This document shows, in pieces, positions 1 to 7,958 of a stretch of 64,000 nt of DNA; the first letter of the stretch is position 1, and each line of letters begins with the position of its first letter. The stretch is from CAWELS01 sp964468205 (lineage in GTDB: Bacteria > Acidobacteriota > Terriglobia > Bryobacterales > Bryobacteraceae): the NCBI GenBank assembly GCA_964468205.1, contig CAYXVG010000012.1:1-64000 (forward strand), given 5' to 3'. Under the pieces are notes generated by a model. The model searched no databases. It had not been told where the DNA came from and saw nothing but the letters and a program-made list of their open reading frames with translations. A program made the translations under genes and the position numbers.

Positions 1-1
1 T

Positions 2-427
2 GTTCCCGGCTATTTCGCCGCGGATGGCAATGCGGCGGAGACCTCGGCGGCTGCCGGAAGCAAGTGGCGGGCCCACATCTCGCCGGACAAGACTGGCCGC
101 TGGCTCTATGCGGTCTCGTTCGTCGCGGGCACGAATGTGGCGATGGATCCAGAGGCGCCCTCTTCACCCGTATCTCCCGACGGCGTCAGCGGGGAGTTCG
201 CGATAGAGCCGACTGACAAACAGTCGCCCGACTTCCGCGCCCGAGGCCAGCTCAGCTACGTGGGAAAGCACCATCTGCTATTTGCCGGCACGGGCGACTA
301 CTTCCTCAAGGCCGGCTCCGGGAATACTACATCTGCACTCACTCAAACACCGCCGAAAAGAAGCGTTTACTCGAAGAGACTGGACGGACGCCCGATATCT
401 TCACTGGGCGGCGAAATCATCCCATAA
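2..427 (+). pseudogene. DUF5060-domain protein, truncated remnant (also cut by window edge)
   Basis: The frame is open from base 2 and reads like the DUF5060 beta-sandwich found at the N-terminus of large exported acidobacterial glycosidase-like proteins. The pattern VPGYFAADGNAAET, then PTDK, FRARGQLSYVGKHH and FAGTGDYFLKAG is characteristic. Similarity stops at about base 316, exactly where the family continues into a catalytic TIM barrel. The remaining 36 codons are unrelated and end in a stop at 425-427. The upstream part lies outside the window. I infer a gene that lost its catalytic 3' end by deletion or rearrangement. The family call is firm; the breakpoint is judged by eye. Confidence 0.65.
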
Positions 428-624
428 TCGGTAGTAGGCACCTCGCTCACTGCTCAGATCGCCGATCACATGATCTCAAATCGTATACAAACCGCAATAA
501 ATCAATCACTTGCTGCCTTGGGACGCCTCTGTCTTAAAACGGTGCGTGGTAGTCTGCTGGAGTACTGGCGGATTCGGATTGGCTTCGAGTTCGCCCGTGA
601 ATGAGGCCTGACGTTGCCGCGAAG

Positions 625-708
625 ATGATCCTCGCGCTGCGGTTCTGGGGTCTCTTGATTCTCTCTTCTTGGGTGGCGGCCAGCAGCCTCTACCCGCTGG
701 ATGTTTGA
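625..708 (+). pseudogene. Signal-peptide stub of a lost secreted-protein gene
   Basis: An ATG at 625 opens a 27-codon frame: MILALRFWGLLILSSWVAAS followed by seven residues and a stop. It looks like an intact Sec signal peptide (Arg, hydrophobic core, AAS cleavage region) with almost nothing behind it. The stop falls two bases before the first copy of the diverged direct repeat at 711. The simplest reading is the 5' end of an exported-protein gene truncated at that junction. It is short, so chance cannot be excluded. Confidence 0.3.
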
Positions 709-710
709 CA

Positions 711-864
711 ACCGAATATGACAAAACAAAGCCAACTAAACGCTGGAGCCACTCCGGCCAGGAGCTTTGGCCGGCATCAAAATGGCGAAAATGCTGCTCT
801 GTAATCGATTGATTCAGAAGTGTTTATTCTTCGAAGCGATTAACATCCAAGTCGGGGCCACCTT
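711..864 (+). repeat. Diverged direct repeat, copy A
   Basis: About 150 bases that align end to end with 1123-1272. Shared blocks in order are CCGAATA, AAACAAAGCCAA, a CCAC block, GAAAATG-TGCTCT, ATTGAT, TAACATCCAA and GCCACC. Identity is roughly 60% by eye with only short gaps. The right end can fold: GGGGCCACC at 855-863 pairs with GGTGGCCC near 878-885. No open frame runs through it on either strand. Function unknown; it could be a decayed non-autonomous mobile element or a structured RNA. Confidence 0.5.
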
Positions 865-933
865 CGGCAAGTGCTGAGGTGGCCCTCCCGGGCGGCCGCA
901 ATTTCAGTGGTTAGGCCGGGGCGGACCCCCTCG

Positions 934-1092
934 CTAGCGGAGACTCTCCATGATCTCGTCGAGTGCGTCCTTCGGCGGCCGGGTTCTCGACTCCGGCAGG
1001 GTCCCGAACGGGTCGTCAACCAGGTTCAGCATGTCGAGGAAAGTCTCGGCCTTGCTGTTGACGTAGAGTATCCCAGTCAGGGTCTGTATGGC
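934..1092 (-). pseudogene. C-terminal fragment resembling 2-oxoacid:ferredoxin oxidoreductase beta subunit
   Basis: On the minus strand an open 52-codon stretch reads AIQTLTGILYVN..., then ETFLDMLNLVDDP and GTLPESRTRPPKDALDEIM, ending in TAG at 934-936. This resembles the extreme C-terminus of TPP-dependent 2-oxoacid:ferredoxin oxidoreductase beta subunits, recalled from memory rather than searched. Just upstream (about 1093-1100) the frame hits a stop and the similarity ends, close to repeat copy B. It is therefore a gene tail whose body is gone. The codon pattern looks coding; the family assignment is moderate. Confidence 0.42.
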
Positions 1093-1122
1093 GCGGCAAC
1101 CTCATGCAGAGCATGGATGACG

Positions 1123-1272
1123 GCCGAATAACGCAAACAAAGCCAAGTGAAAGCCAGAACCACCTCTACTAGGTGCTGTATCCGGCTAGATAACAGAGAA
1201 AATGTTGCTCTACAAATCATTGATGTAAAGCCGGTTATGCTTTGAGTCAAGTAACATCCAAACAGTAGCCAC
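1123..1272 (+). repeat. Diverged direct repeat, copy B
   Basis: Second copy of the repeat at 711-864, same orientation, about 410 bases downstream. Like copy A it ends in a foldable segment: GCCAC at 1268-1272 can pair with GTGGT near 1282-1286. Different loop bases with a conserved potential stem hint that structure matters. A truncated gene (934-1092) lies against its left edge, as the signal-peptide stub lies against the left edge of copy A. Confidence 0.5.
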
Positions 1273-1273
1273 C

Positions 1274-1587
1274 TGCTAGCAGTGGTAACGCGGTCCTGAA
1301 CGAACGCCGCTTCGATCATCAGCGTGTCGCAAGGTTTGCCTAGAAGGAATATCCTCGCGCGAGATGATGCCGTCGCCTATTTAGAATCAATTACTTAAGA
1401 ACTTGGAATGACCAATTTTTACAGGCGTGCCAAATAAGCTACGCTTGCGTCACGTCCCGTCTGCCCCGCTGGTGTCCGCGGATTCCGATCCTGCATGGGG
1501 TTTTGCCCCTAGAATTAGCACGGCTTTTCTACCTAGCTCTAAAGCTGCGTTAGTTTCCTTCCGATACTTCTCGCAGGAGTGTTCTAC
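1274..1587. other. Intergenic stretch without a supportable gene
   Basis: About 310 bases between the repeat and the first intact gene. A short frame around 1427-1729 is open but runs into the next gene in the wrong frame and has no ribosome-binding site. The region is AT-richer than its surroundings near 1375-1435 and presumably holds the promoter of the next gene. I see no convincing -35/-10 pair. Nothing else is recognised. Confidence 0.4.
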
Positions 1588-2061
1588 ATGGACGCTATGT
1601 TGTGGCTGTTTCTGCCGGTCTTCACCGCCGCCGGGTCGGCGCTGCTGGCCTTCTTCATCATGCAGGCGAAAATGGAGGTCGCCGTCGCGAAGGAGCGCGA
1701 GGCGATTGCGCAGGCCAACGCCGCCCTAGAGTCAAACAAGGAACTGCTCGCCACCACTGTCAGGGCCACAGAGGAAGAGACGCGCAGAAAATCGATGGAC
1801 GATTTCCTCGGTGACTTCCGCGTCGAGGAGCGCCATTACCTCAAGGAGAGTAACTCTCTGTTCATGAAGCAGAAATCGATGGTGCTGCAAGAACGCCTCT
1901 ATTTCCGCAACATCCCGCTCTCGGACTGGATCACGCACGAAATGACGGTCGAGGAAAACAGTGATATCCGTCAACTTGCCAAAGCCTGCTCGGTCTTCGC
2001 CGGGAAGTCTCTCAACGGGGCGAACGGATCCTCCTCCAAAACTTCCCGTCTCCTCCAGTAG
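1588..2061 (+). CDS. Membrane-anchored coiled-coil protein of unknown function
   Basis: 157 residues. The ATG at 1588 is chosen because AGGAG ends at 1579, eight bases upstream; an in-frame GTG at 1579 lies inside that site. Residues 1-25 are one hydrophobic helix (WLFLPVFTAAGSALLAFFIM). A long charged helical segment rich in Ala, Glu and Lys follows (about 27-75), then a basic-acidic block with RVEERHYLKES, KQKSMVLQERLYFRNIPLSDW and HEMTVEE. That block looks conserved rather than random, so a cytoplasmic protein-binding role is likely. It lies just upstream of an ECF sigma factor on the same strand. I know no named family for it. Confidence 0.75.
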   Translation: MDAMLWLFLPVFTAAGSALLAFFIMQAKMEVAVAKEREAIAQANAALESNKELLATTVRATEEETRRKSMDDFLGDFRVEERHYLKESNSLFMKQKSMVLQERLYFRNIPLSDWITHEMTVEENSDIRQLAKACSVFAGKSLNGANGSSSKTSRLLQ

Positions 2062-2173
2062 CCACGTCGACCGGTCCTCCGCTGGCCCTTTGGCCGCTTT
2101 GCAACACAAGACCCCGACAAAGCCACGCCGATTGTAATCTCTTCTCCAGATTTTCTCGTCCTAAGCCATAGGT

Positions 2174-2791
2174 ATGATGGGCGTGATGGCCAGTCCGCTG
2201 GAAGTCCCGGTGCAAACCAATATGCCGGTGGAGGAGTTCAACCGGTGGATGGTATCCGAACAGCGCCGCGTTTTCCTGCTCTGTTACCGGATGCTCCAAG
2301 ACCGCGACGAGGCTGACACGGCCACACAAGATACGTTCTTGAAAGCGTATAAGGCCATCAAACAGGCTGGCGCGGGCGCCGTGGACGATTATTCAAAGTG
2401 GGTGACCCGGATAGCGGTAAACACCTGCCTCGACAAGGTCCGCTCCCGGTCGTGGAAGTTCTGGAAAAAGCGCCCGCAACCGGAGGACGAAGCGCTGATT
2501 CTCGCTCTCGCCCCGTCGGGGGCTCCCGACGCCGAAGACCGCTACTTCGCCGGTGAGATCCAGGCGCGGCTGAACGCCGCCCTCGAATCTCTTTCCCCGA
2601 AACAGCGGGCGGTGTTTACGCTGCGGCATTTTGAAGACCGGAAACTCGATGAGATCGCCGCCATTCTCGGGCTCGAGGTGGGAACGGTGAAAGCGCACAT
2701 GGCCAGAGCGCTGGCCAAACTGCGGGATTTGCTTGACGATCTGTATATTGAAAGTGAAACCCGCCGGGGCGCTCGTGGAGGTACTCGATGA
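2174..2791 (+). CDS. ECF-type RNA polymerase sigma factor (sigma-70 family)
   Basis: 205 residues. The sigma region 2 pattern is around 30-95 (FLLCYRMLQDRDEADTATQD, then WVTRIAVNTCLDKVR). The region 4 helix-turn-helix is around 135-185 (LSPKQRAVFTLRHFEDRKLD, then IAAILGLEVGTVKAHMARAL). It recruits RNA polymerase to a small stress regulon. Its stop codon overlaps the start of the next gene (ATGA, 2788-2791), and that gene is a zinc-type anti-sigma factor, so the pair is translationally coupled. The start could be 2174, 2177 or 2186; no clear ribosome-binding site separates them. The Spy-like gene two places downstream suggests an envelope or metal signal. Confidence 0.9.
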   Translation: MMGVMASPLEVPVQTNMPVEEFNRWMVSEQRRVFLLCYRMLQDRDEADTATQDTFLKAYKAIKQAGAGAVDDYSKWVTRIAVNTCLDKVRSRSWKFWKKRPQPEDEALILALAPSGAPDAEDRYFAGEIQARLNAALESLSPKQRAVFTLRHFEDRKLDEIAAILGLEVGTVKAHMARALAKLRDLLDDLYIESETRRGARGGTR

Positions 2792-3210
2792 GTAAGCACT
2801 GGAGCAACGAAGATCTGATTAACAAACTCTACGGAATCGGTCCGGATGATTCGCACCTCGATGAGTGCGGCGAGTGCCGCGCCCGCTGGCTCCGGGTCCA
2901 AGCGCGCCGTAGTAGTGTGATCGCCGAACCTAGCGTTTCGCCCGCGTTTCTCCAGCACCAGCGGAACGCGATACAAAATCGGATCGATGGTCGCCGGTCT
3001 GTTCGGTGGCCATTCCAGTTCGCGCCGGCCATGGCGGCCCTCTGCGTGGTCGTTCTGGGTTTGGTCCTGCTCAAGCCGGCGCCGCCGCCGGAACCGTCGC
3101 TTGCGTCCCTGGCCAACGACGGCGATTTCTACGCCGAGGTTTATAGTATGGTGGAAAGCCCGGAACCCTGGGTGACCGAACCCATGTACGGCCTCTTCGA
3201 GGATGACTAG
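2788..3210 (+). CDS. Anti-sigma factor, ZAS zinc-finger type, single-pass membrane
   Basis: 140 residues. An N-terminal cytoplasmic part carries His23-x3-Cys27-x2-Cys30 (HLDECGEC), the ZAS motif that binds zinc and clamps ECF sigma factors. A transmembrane helix follows at about 78-95 (FAPAMAALCVVVLGLVLL), after a proximal basic stretch, then a short acidic periplasmic tail. Start and upstream stop overlap as ATGA, the usual arrangement for a sigma/anti-sigma pair. The periplasmic tail is too short to be an obvious sensor, so sensing may depend on a partner, perhaps the next gene product. Confidence 0.82.
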   Translation: MSKHWSNEDLINKLYGIGPDDSHLDECGECRARWLRVQARRSSVIAEPSVSPAFLQHQRNAIQNRIDGRRSVRWPFQFAPAMAALCVVVLGLVLLKPAPPPEPSLASLANDGDFYAEVYSMVESPEPWVTEPMYGLFEDD

Positions 3211-3212
3211 CC

Positions 3213-3704
3213 ATGAGAATTCTCCTCACACTTCTGCTTCTCTCAGCCGGCTTGGCGCTGGCTCAACCGAAGCCTTACTTCCCTTGGTGGGCGGGGCGCT
3301 TCGCCGAGGACATCAACCTATCCGAGGAGCAGCGCGAACAGATCAGGGAGATTCAGAAGAAATACCGCAACGTGATGATCGACCAGCGCGCGGTTGCGGA
3401 AAAGGCAGAGGCGGATCTGCAGGACCTCTTCGCCCAGGATGAGATTTCCGACAATGCCGCGCATGCCGCGGTGGATCGCCTCGTTAGGGCCCGCGCCGAC
3501 ATGACCCGCTCCCTCACCGAAATGAGCATCGAGCTGCGGCGGGTGCTCACCACCGAACAGTGGAAGGAACTCCAGCAGAAGCAGGCCGAAATGCGCTCCC
3601 GTATGATGCGTGGGCGCGGCCGCAATCCCGAAGGACGCCGCCCTCCCGGGCCGCCGCCGCCAGAAGGTGGCGGCCCGCCACCACACCCCGAAGACCACTT
3701 CTAA
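3213..3704 (+). CDS. Spy/CpxP-like periplasmic protein with Pro/Gly-rich tail
   Basis: 163 residues. A Sec signal peptide (MRILLTLLLLSAGLALAQ) is followed by a helical hairpin domain: INLSEEQREQIREIQKKY, then an Ala/Asp-rich helix, then LTTEQWKELQQKQAEMRSRM. This is the pattern of the LTXXQ/Spy/ZraP/CnrR superfamily of periplasmic chaperones and metal sensors. The last 30 residues are unusually rich in Arg, Pro and Gly. It starts two bases after the anti-sigma stop, so it is probably in the same operon and may be the periplasmic sensor or a target of this sigma system. Confidence 0.8.
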   Translation: MRILLTLLLLSAGLALAQPKPYFPWWAGRFAEDINLSEEQREQIREIQKKYRNVMIDQRAVAEKAEADLQDLFAQDEISDNAAHAAVDRLVRARADMTRSLTEMSIELRRVLTTEQWKELQQKQAEMRSRMMRGRGRNPEGRRPPGPPPPEGGGPPPHPEDHF

Positions 3705-3871
3705 ATCAAGGCCCGGCCGGCGGTTGCTCCCCGGCCCCGCGAGCACTCTTCAAAGCCGGAATCCGGCTCCGGAGGATCCATCCCTACCGTCGAAGCATCC
3801 AAAAGTTAGGTAGAATGCTGGAACGCGCAATCGCGTTTCACTGTTACAATACGAATAAGCAGGCACCTCTC

Positions 3872-4810
3872 ATGTTGGGCACCCAAAGCATCACCGATGA
3901 GATCCGTGACCTCAAACGGCAGCGGCGTGCCATCTTGCTGGCTCACCACTACCAAGAGGCGGAAATTCAGGAGATTGCTGACGTTATCGGTGATAGCCTG
4001 GAGCTGGCCCGGAAAGCAAGGGATTACGAAGGTGACGTGATCGCATTCTGTGGCGTCTGGTTCATGGCCGAAACGGCGAAGATCCTCAACCCCGAGAGAA
4101 CCGTCGTCGTGCCCGACGCCGAGGCCGGCTGCAGCCTCGTTGACTGCTGTCCCGTGGAACAGCTTCAAGCCTACAAACGGCGGTATCCGGATCACGTAGT
4201 GGTCAGCTATATCAACACTTCGGCCGCTGTCAAAGCCGAGAGCGATATACTCTGCACCTCGCGTAACGCCGTCGACGTGGTGAACTCAATTCCCGAGGAC
4301 AAGACGATTCTGTTTGTTCCGGACCGCAACCTCGGCCTCTACGTCCAGCGCCAGACAGGGCGCAAGAACATGAGGATGTGGCAGGGCGCCTGTGTCGTCC
4401 ACGCTACCTTCTCCGGCCGGCGCCTCACTGCAGCCAAATCGCGATTCCCAAACGCGCTTGTGGCCGCTCACCCCGAGAGCGCTCAGGACGCTCTGCTGCA
4501 AGCCGATTTCGTCGGCTCCACTTCGGCCATCATTAAATGGTGCGTCCAGCATCCCGGCAAGGAGTTCATCGTCGTCACCGAAAACGGCATCAACTACTCG
4601 CTCACGCGCATGGCCCCGGACAAGAAGTTCCACTTCTTGAACAACGAGCAGTGCAACTGTAGTGAATGTCCGTTTATGCGCAAGAACACGCTCGAGAAGC
4701 TGCGAGACTGCTTGCAGAACCTCGAGCCACAATTGGAGCTGCCGCCGGACGTCATGGAGCGTGCGCTCGTCCCGCTGGACCGGATGCTCGCGGTTAAACT
4801 CTCTCGGTAA
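3872..4810 (+). CDS. nadA: Quinolinate synthase A
   Basis: Condenses iminoaspartate with dihydroxyacetone phosphate to quinolinate in de novo NAD synthesis; cytoplasmic, oxygen-sensitive [4Fe-4S] enzyme. 312 residues from ATG 3872. Diagnostic segments are ILLAHHYQ near 21-28, DSLELA, FCGVWFMAETAKILNP and EAGCSLVDCC. Likely cluster cysteines are Cys87, Cys174 (QGACVVH) and one of Cys261/263/266 in CNCSECPFM. An in-frame ATG at 3815, with AGGTAG just before it, would add 19 residues that do not look conserved, so 3872 is preferred. moaA follows after five bases. nadB and nadC are not in the window. Confidence 0.96.
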   Translation: MLGTQSITDEIRDLKRQRRAILLAHHYQEAEIQEIADVIGDSLELARKARDYEGDVIAFCGVWFMAETAKILNPERTVVVPDAEAGCSLVDCCPVEQLQAYKRRYPDHVVVSYINTSAAVKAESDILCTSRNAVDVVNSIPEDKTILFVPDRNLGLYVQRQTGRKNMRMWQGACVVHATFSGRRLTAAKSRFPNALVAAHPESAQDALLQADFVGSTSAIIKWCVQHPGKEFIVVTENGINYSLTRMAPDKKFHFLNNEQCNCSECPFMRKNTLEKLRDCLQNLEPQLELPPDVMERALVPLDRMLAVKLSR

Positions 4811-4815
4811 CCACC

Positions 4816-5817
4816 ATGCCCGCGGCGCCGCAACTCATCGATACCTTCGGCCGCGGCCATGACAACCTGCGCGTCAGCGTCACCGATCGCTGCAATATCC
4901 GCTGCTTCTACTGCATGCCCGAGCACCCCGTGGACTTCGTGCCCCGCTCGGAAGTGCTCTCCTTCGAGGAAATCGAGCGCTTCGTCCGAATCTGTGTTGA
5001 CCTCGGCGTTCGCAAGGTGCGCGTGACCGGCGGCGAGCCGCTCGTCCGCCGTGATCTCCCGGTGCTCGTCCGGAAGCTGGCCTCAATCGAGGGAATCAAA
5101 GATCTCTCCCTCACCACCAACGGCGTCCTGCTTGCACCGCAGGCCGCGGCGCTCTTCGAGGCGGGTCTGCGGCGGGTCAATATTCACCTCGATACCTTGG
5201 ACCGCGAGCGCTTTCGAAAGATCACCCGCCGGGACGAACTCGACCGCGTGCTCGCGGGCATCGACGCTTGCATCCGGCTCGGCTTCGATCCCGTCAAGAT
5301 CAACGTGGTCGCAGTGAAAGACCTCGTCGAACCCGACATCGTTCCGCTGGCCCGCTTCGGGCGGGAGAAAGGTGTCGAGGTCCGCTATATCGAGTTCATG
5401 CCGCTGGACGCTCAAGGTCTGTGGCAGACCGCGAGGGTGCTCCTCGCCACCGATATTCTCAAGATGTTGGCGCGGGAGATCGGACCGCTGGAACCGGTCG
5501 TGGACGGCGACCCGAAAGCCCCGGCCGCCGAGTATCGCTTCGTGGACGGCGCCGGCAGTATCGGATTCATTCGCTCGGTCAGCCAGCCATTCTGCCAGGA
5601 GTGTAATCGAATCAGGCTCACGGCCGACGGCATGCTGCGCTACTGCCTCTTCGCCATCGAGGAAACCGACATCAAGGGCCTGCTGCGAGGCGGCGCGACG
5701 GATTCTGATATCGCCGAGACCATTCGCGGCACCGTTATGTCGAAGTGGGAAGGGCACGAAATCAACAACAACCGCTTCGTCCCTCCTCCCCGCCCAATGT
5801 ACGCCATCGGCGGCTGA
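4816..5817 (+). CDS. moaA: GTP 3',8-cyclase (molybdenum cofactor biosynthesis protein A)
   Basis: Radical-SAM enzyme that starts molybdopterin synthesis from GTP. 333 residues, normal length. The N-terminal cluster motif is Cys26-x3-Cys30-x2-Cys33 (CNIRCFYC) and the SAM-binding TGGEPLVRRD is near 71-80. The second cluster is Cys260-x2-Cys263-x13-Cys277 (CQECNRIR, then MLRYCLF). The C-terminus ends in the family's Gly-Gly tail (MYAIGG) needed for catalysis. It is five bases behind nadA, so probably co-transcribed. No other moa genes are in the window. Confidence 0.97.
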   Translation: MPAAPQLIDTFGRGHDNLRVSVTDRCNIRCFYCMPEHPVDFVPRSEVLSFEEIERFVRICVDLGVRKVRVTGGEPLVRRDLPVLVRKLASIEGIKDLSLTTNGVLLAPQAAALFEAGLRRVNIHLDTLDRERFRKITRRDELDRVLAGIDACIRLGFDPVKINVVAVKDLVEPDIVPLARFGREKGVEVRYIEFMPLDAQGLWQTARVLLATDILKMLAREIGPLEPVVDGDPKAPAAEYRFVDGAGSIGFIRSVSQPFCQECNRIRLTADGMLRYCLFAIEETDIKGLLRGGATDSDIAETIRGTVMSKWEGHEINNNRFVPPPRPMYAIGG

Positions 5818-5865
5818 GCGGTGTTTGCTTCCGTCACGTCGGCTCGTGCATCTAAGTGATAAGAG

Positions 5866-7089
5866 ATGCTTCGTAGCCTGCTACAGCGGCGGTGTCAGCT
5901 TTCCTGGACGGTGGCGCTCTTCGCGACGGCCCTTGCTCTGCCCGCCTTCTCGCAGACCATGCTGCGGCCTTCCAAACCCGACGACGATCGCGCCATCCGG
6001 ATCATTGAGGCGGCGCTCGCCTCCGCTGCTCCGGAAAGCCCGCTCGATTGCGAGTTGGAAGACCGCGGGCCGGATCTCAACTTCGCCTTCCGCCACTACG
6101 TTTCCTACCGGGTTTCGCTGCCCATGAAACAGTTCTCCGAGGAAGCGATTCAGACCCGGATATTCCTGCGGGTGACTCCGCGAAACGGCTCCAGGCCAAG
6201 CTATTTCTGGCAATCGGCCGACATCCCGCCAGGGCCTCGTCCAAAGGCTATGCATGGGGAATTCGGCGGCGGCTTCTTCCTCGGCGAAGGCAGTTATCGT
6301 GTGGAATGGATGATCGTCGACAACCAACCCCGCTCTTGTCGCGGCGAATGGGATGTGGAGCTCAAACTCAATAAGGACGAGCGCAAGGCGGCTAGCTTTC
6401 TCCAACCCGGAGAATTGGCCCCGCTGGAGCTCGAGTGGAACGGCACTGCCGATGGCCGAGACCGTCCCTTCAAGGTCGCCATCGTCCTCCACGCCGCTCC
6501 GGTCTTTCCCCGCCGATCCAAACTCACGTCAACAGATCAGTCGTTCCTCACCACCATGTTGGCCGCCCTTCTCGAAGACACCCCTTTCCGCGAATCCTCG
6601 CTCTATGTCATCAGCATGGAGAAGCAGAAGGTGCTTTTCGAAGGTGGCAGACTCGACAGGCAGAATTTCAGCGGCCTCCTGGAAGCAATGGAGGATTTGA
6701 ATCTCGGCACGATTGGCGCGGCCCAGTACTTCAATCCGGCGGGCCGGTTCCAGGTTCTTGCCGGCGTGGTGAACCGGGAACTCGCGGCAAAGGAGCCTCC
6801 CGACGCCATCGTCTTCATCGGCCCGAATAGCCGGCACGTTGACCGGTTTCCCCAGGAACTTCTCGAAACGGCGCAGGGCAAAAAGCCGAAATTCTTCTAC
6901 CTGCACCTGGATTACTACGGCCGCCGTTATCCCTGGCCCGACACAATCGAACGGCTCACCAAGAGCCAGGGAGGCAAGGTTTTCTCCATCCGCCAACCCA
7001 AGGAACTCATGAAGGCACTGGCAAAAATCGAGGAACTCCTCACCACCGATCAGAGAAGCTCCCGCACCAGCGGCTCGAGCTCTTCGTAG
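5866..7089 (+). CDS. Secreted protein of unknown function
   Basis: 407 residues with a signal peptide (about 1-30: WTVALFATALALPAFSQ). A beta-rich N-terminal half holds FRHYVSYRVSLPMKQFSEE, then a Gly-rich FGGGFFLGEGSYRVEWMIVD. The C-terminal half alternates hydrophobic strands and helices (KVAIVLHAAPVF, FQVLAGVVNRELA, DAIVFIGPNSRHVD, PKFFYLHLDYY), like a Rossmann or VWA-type fold without a clear MIDAS DxSxS motif. Similar proteins are, to my recollection, common and unannotated in Acidobacteria. Its 3' end overlaps the convergent thioredoxin-like gene by 40 bases. Confidence 0.8.
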   Translation: MLRSLLQRRCQLSWTVALFATALALPAFSQTMLRPSKPDDDRAIRIIEAALASAAPESPLDCELEDRGPDLNFAFRHYVSYRVSLPMKQFSEEAIQTRIFLRVTPRNGSRPSYFWQSADIPPGPRPKAMHGEFGGGFFLGEGSYRVEWMIVDNQPRSCRGEWDVELKLNKDERKAASFLQPGELAPLELEWNGTADGRDRPFKVAIVLHAAPVFPRRSKLTSTDQSFLTTMLAALLEDTPFRESSLYVISMEKQKVLFEGGRLDRQNFSGLLEAMEDLNLGTIGAAQYFNPAGRFQVLAGVVNRELAAKEPPDAIVFIGPNSRHVDRFPQELLETAQGKKPKFFYLHLDYYGRRYPWPDTIERLTKSQGGKVFSIRQPKELMKALAKIEELLTTDQRSSRTSGSSSS

Positions 7090-7958
7090 GTCATCTTTCC
7101 GGGGTGATAGAGACGGACGATTCCGGTCCGGTCCACGAGTACCAGTGTTGGTGTGGTCGAGGAGCCGTAGCGGTGGAAGTTCTCTTCGCTGACCGGGACC
7201 GGCATGCCGGGGATATCCCCGTAGTGCTCGGAGCGGATGTGTTCGATATAGGCAATCTCTTCGGACTCGGTAGCGTCCCGGCCGCCCGCTATGAATCCGT
7301 AGGGTTTGGTGGGGCCAATGATCTCCAGCCCCTGATCTCCATACCGCTGCTCGAGCTGCGCGAGAATGGGCGCCTGAGACCGGCAGTCCGGGCACCAGTG
7401 GGCCCAAAAGTAGAGCAGCAGCACCTTCCCTTTCAATCTGCCGAGCGGGGCTGGCCGCGGTCCGATATGCCGCTCGAGCTCCAGCGGAGGAGCTGGCTTG
7501 CCTTCGAGGCTTAGCAGATGGATGTTCTTCTGGATGCGCGCCCGGATGGACGTCTCCCGCCAACGTTCGAGCTCACCGTTCAGGAAAGCGATCGCTTCGG
7601 AAAGTTCGCCCCGGGCCGCCATCACCTGAGCCATCACCTCGATGGACGCGCCAAGGGCGATGGGAAGCCGCTTGTCCGCGTCCAGCTCCCGGCGCTCGAG
7701 CAACTCGACGGCCAGTTTCCTGGTCCGGCCGGCATAGCGCTCCGCTGCCTCGTAGTCCTTGTTGCGAAGCGCTTCCCTCCCAATCCAGGAGACCGCCGCC
7801 GCCAATTCGGAGTCAGTTCCATATTCGTTCTGGTGCGCCGCAACCAGCTTCTCGGCGCCGGCGTAGTCTCCGGCTGCGGCCGCGCTCCGCACGTCACTGG
7901 TTAAACTCCCGTAAGCGGCGGTTATCGTGAAAGTTGCCGCCAGAAACAGTCTTCTCAT
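7050..7958 (-). CDS. Exported TlpA-type thioredoxin-fold protein with helical N-terminal domain
   Basis: 302 residues. A short signal sequence (MRRLFLAATFTITAAYG) is followed by an all-helical, TPR-like region to about 150. A redoxin domain follows with the active site Trp188-Cys189-Pro-Asp-Cys192 (FWAHWCPDCRSQAP) and the cis-Pro loop STTPTLVLVD near the C-terminus. It probably reduces or oxidises protein disulphides in the periplasm. The start overlaps the stop of the upstream TIM-barrel gene by four bases (7955-7958), so the two are coupled. The 3' end overlaps the opposite-strand gene. Confidence 0.88.
   Translation of the reverse strand: MRRLFLAATFTITAAYGSLTSDVRSAAAAGDYAGAEKLVAAHQNEYGTDSELAAAVSWIGREALRNKDYEAAERYAGRTRKLAVELLERRELDADKRLPIALGASIEVMAQVMAARGELSEAIAFLNGELERWRETSIRARIQKNIHLLSLEGKPAPPLELERHIGPRPAPLGRLKGKVLLLYFWAHWCPDCRSQAPILAQLEQRYGDQGLEIIGPTKPYGFIAGGRDATESEEIAYIEHIRSEHYGDIPGMPVPVSEENFHRYGSSTTPTLVLVDRTGIVRLYHPGKMTYEELEPLVRELL

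Noticed and set aside
711..1272. Integron attC sites or CRISPR as the explanation for the repeats
   Set aside because: No GTTRRRY/RYYYAAC core pairs at the ends, only two copies, and unit length and spacing are wrong for CRISPR.
6529..7563. Long minus-strand open frame antisense to the secreted unknown
   Set aside because: It lies opposite two well-supported genes, has Arg/Ala/Pro-rich composition typical of GC-rich antisense frames, and no ribosome-binding site.
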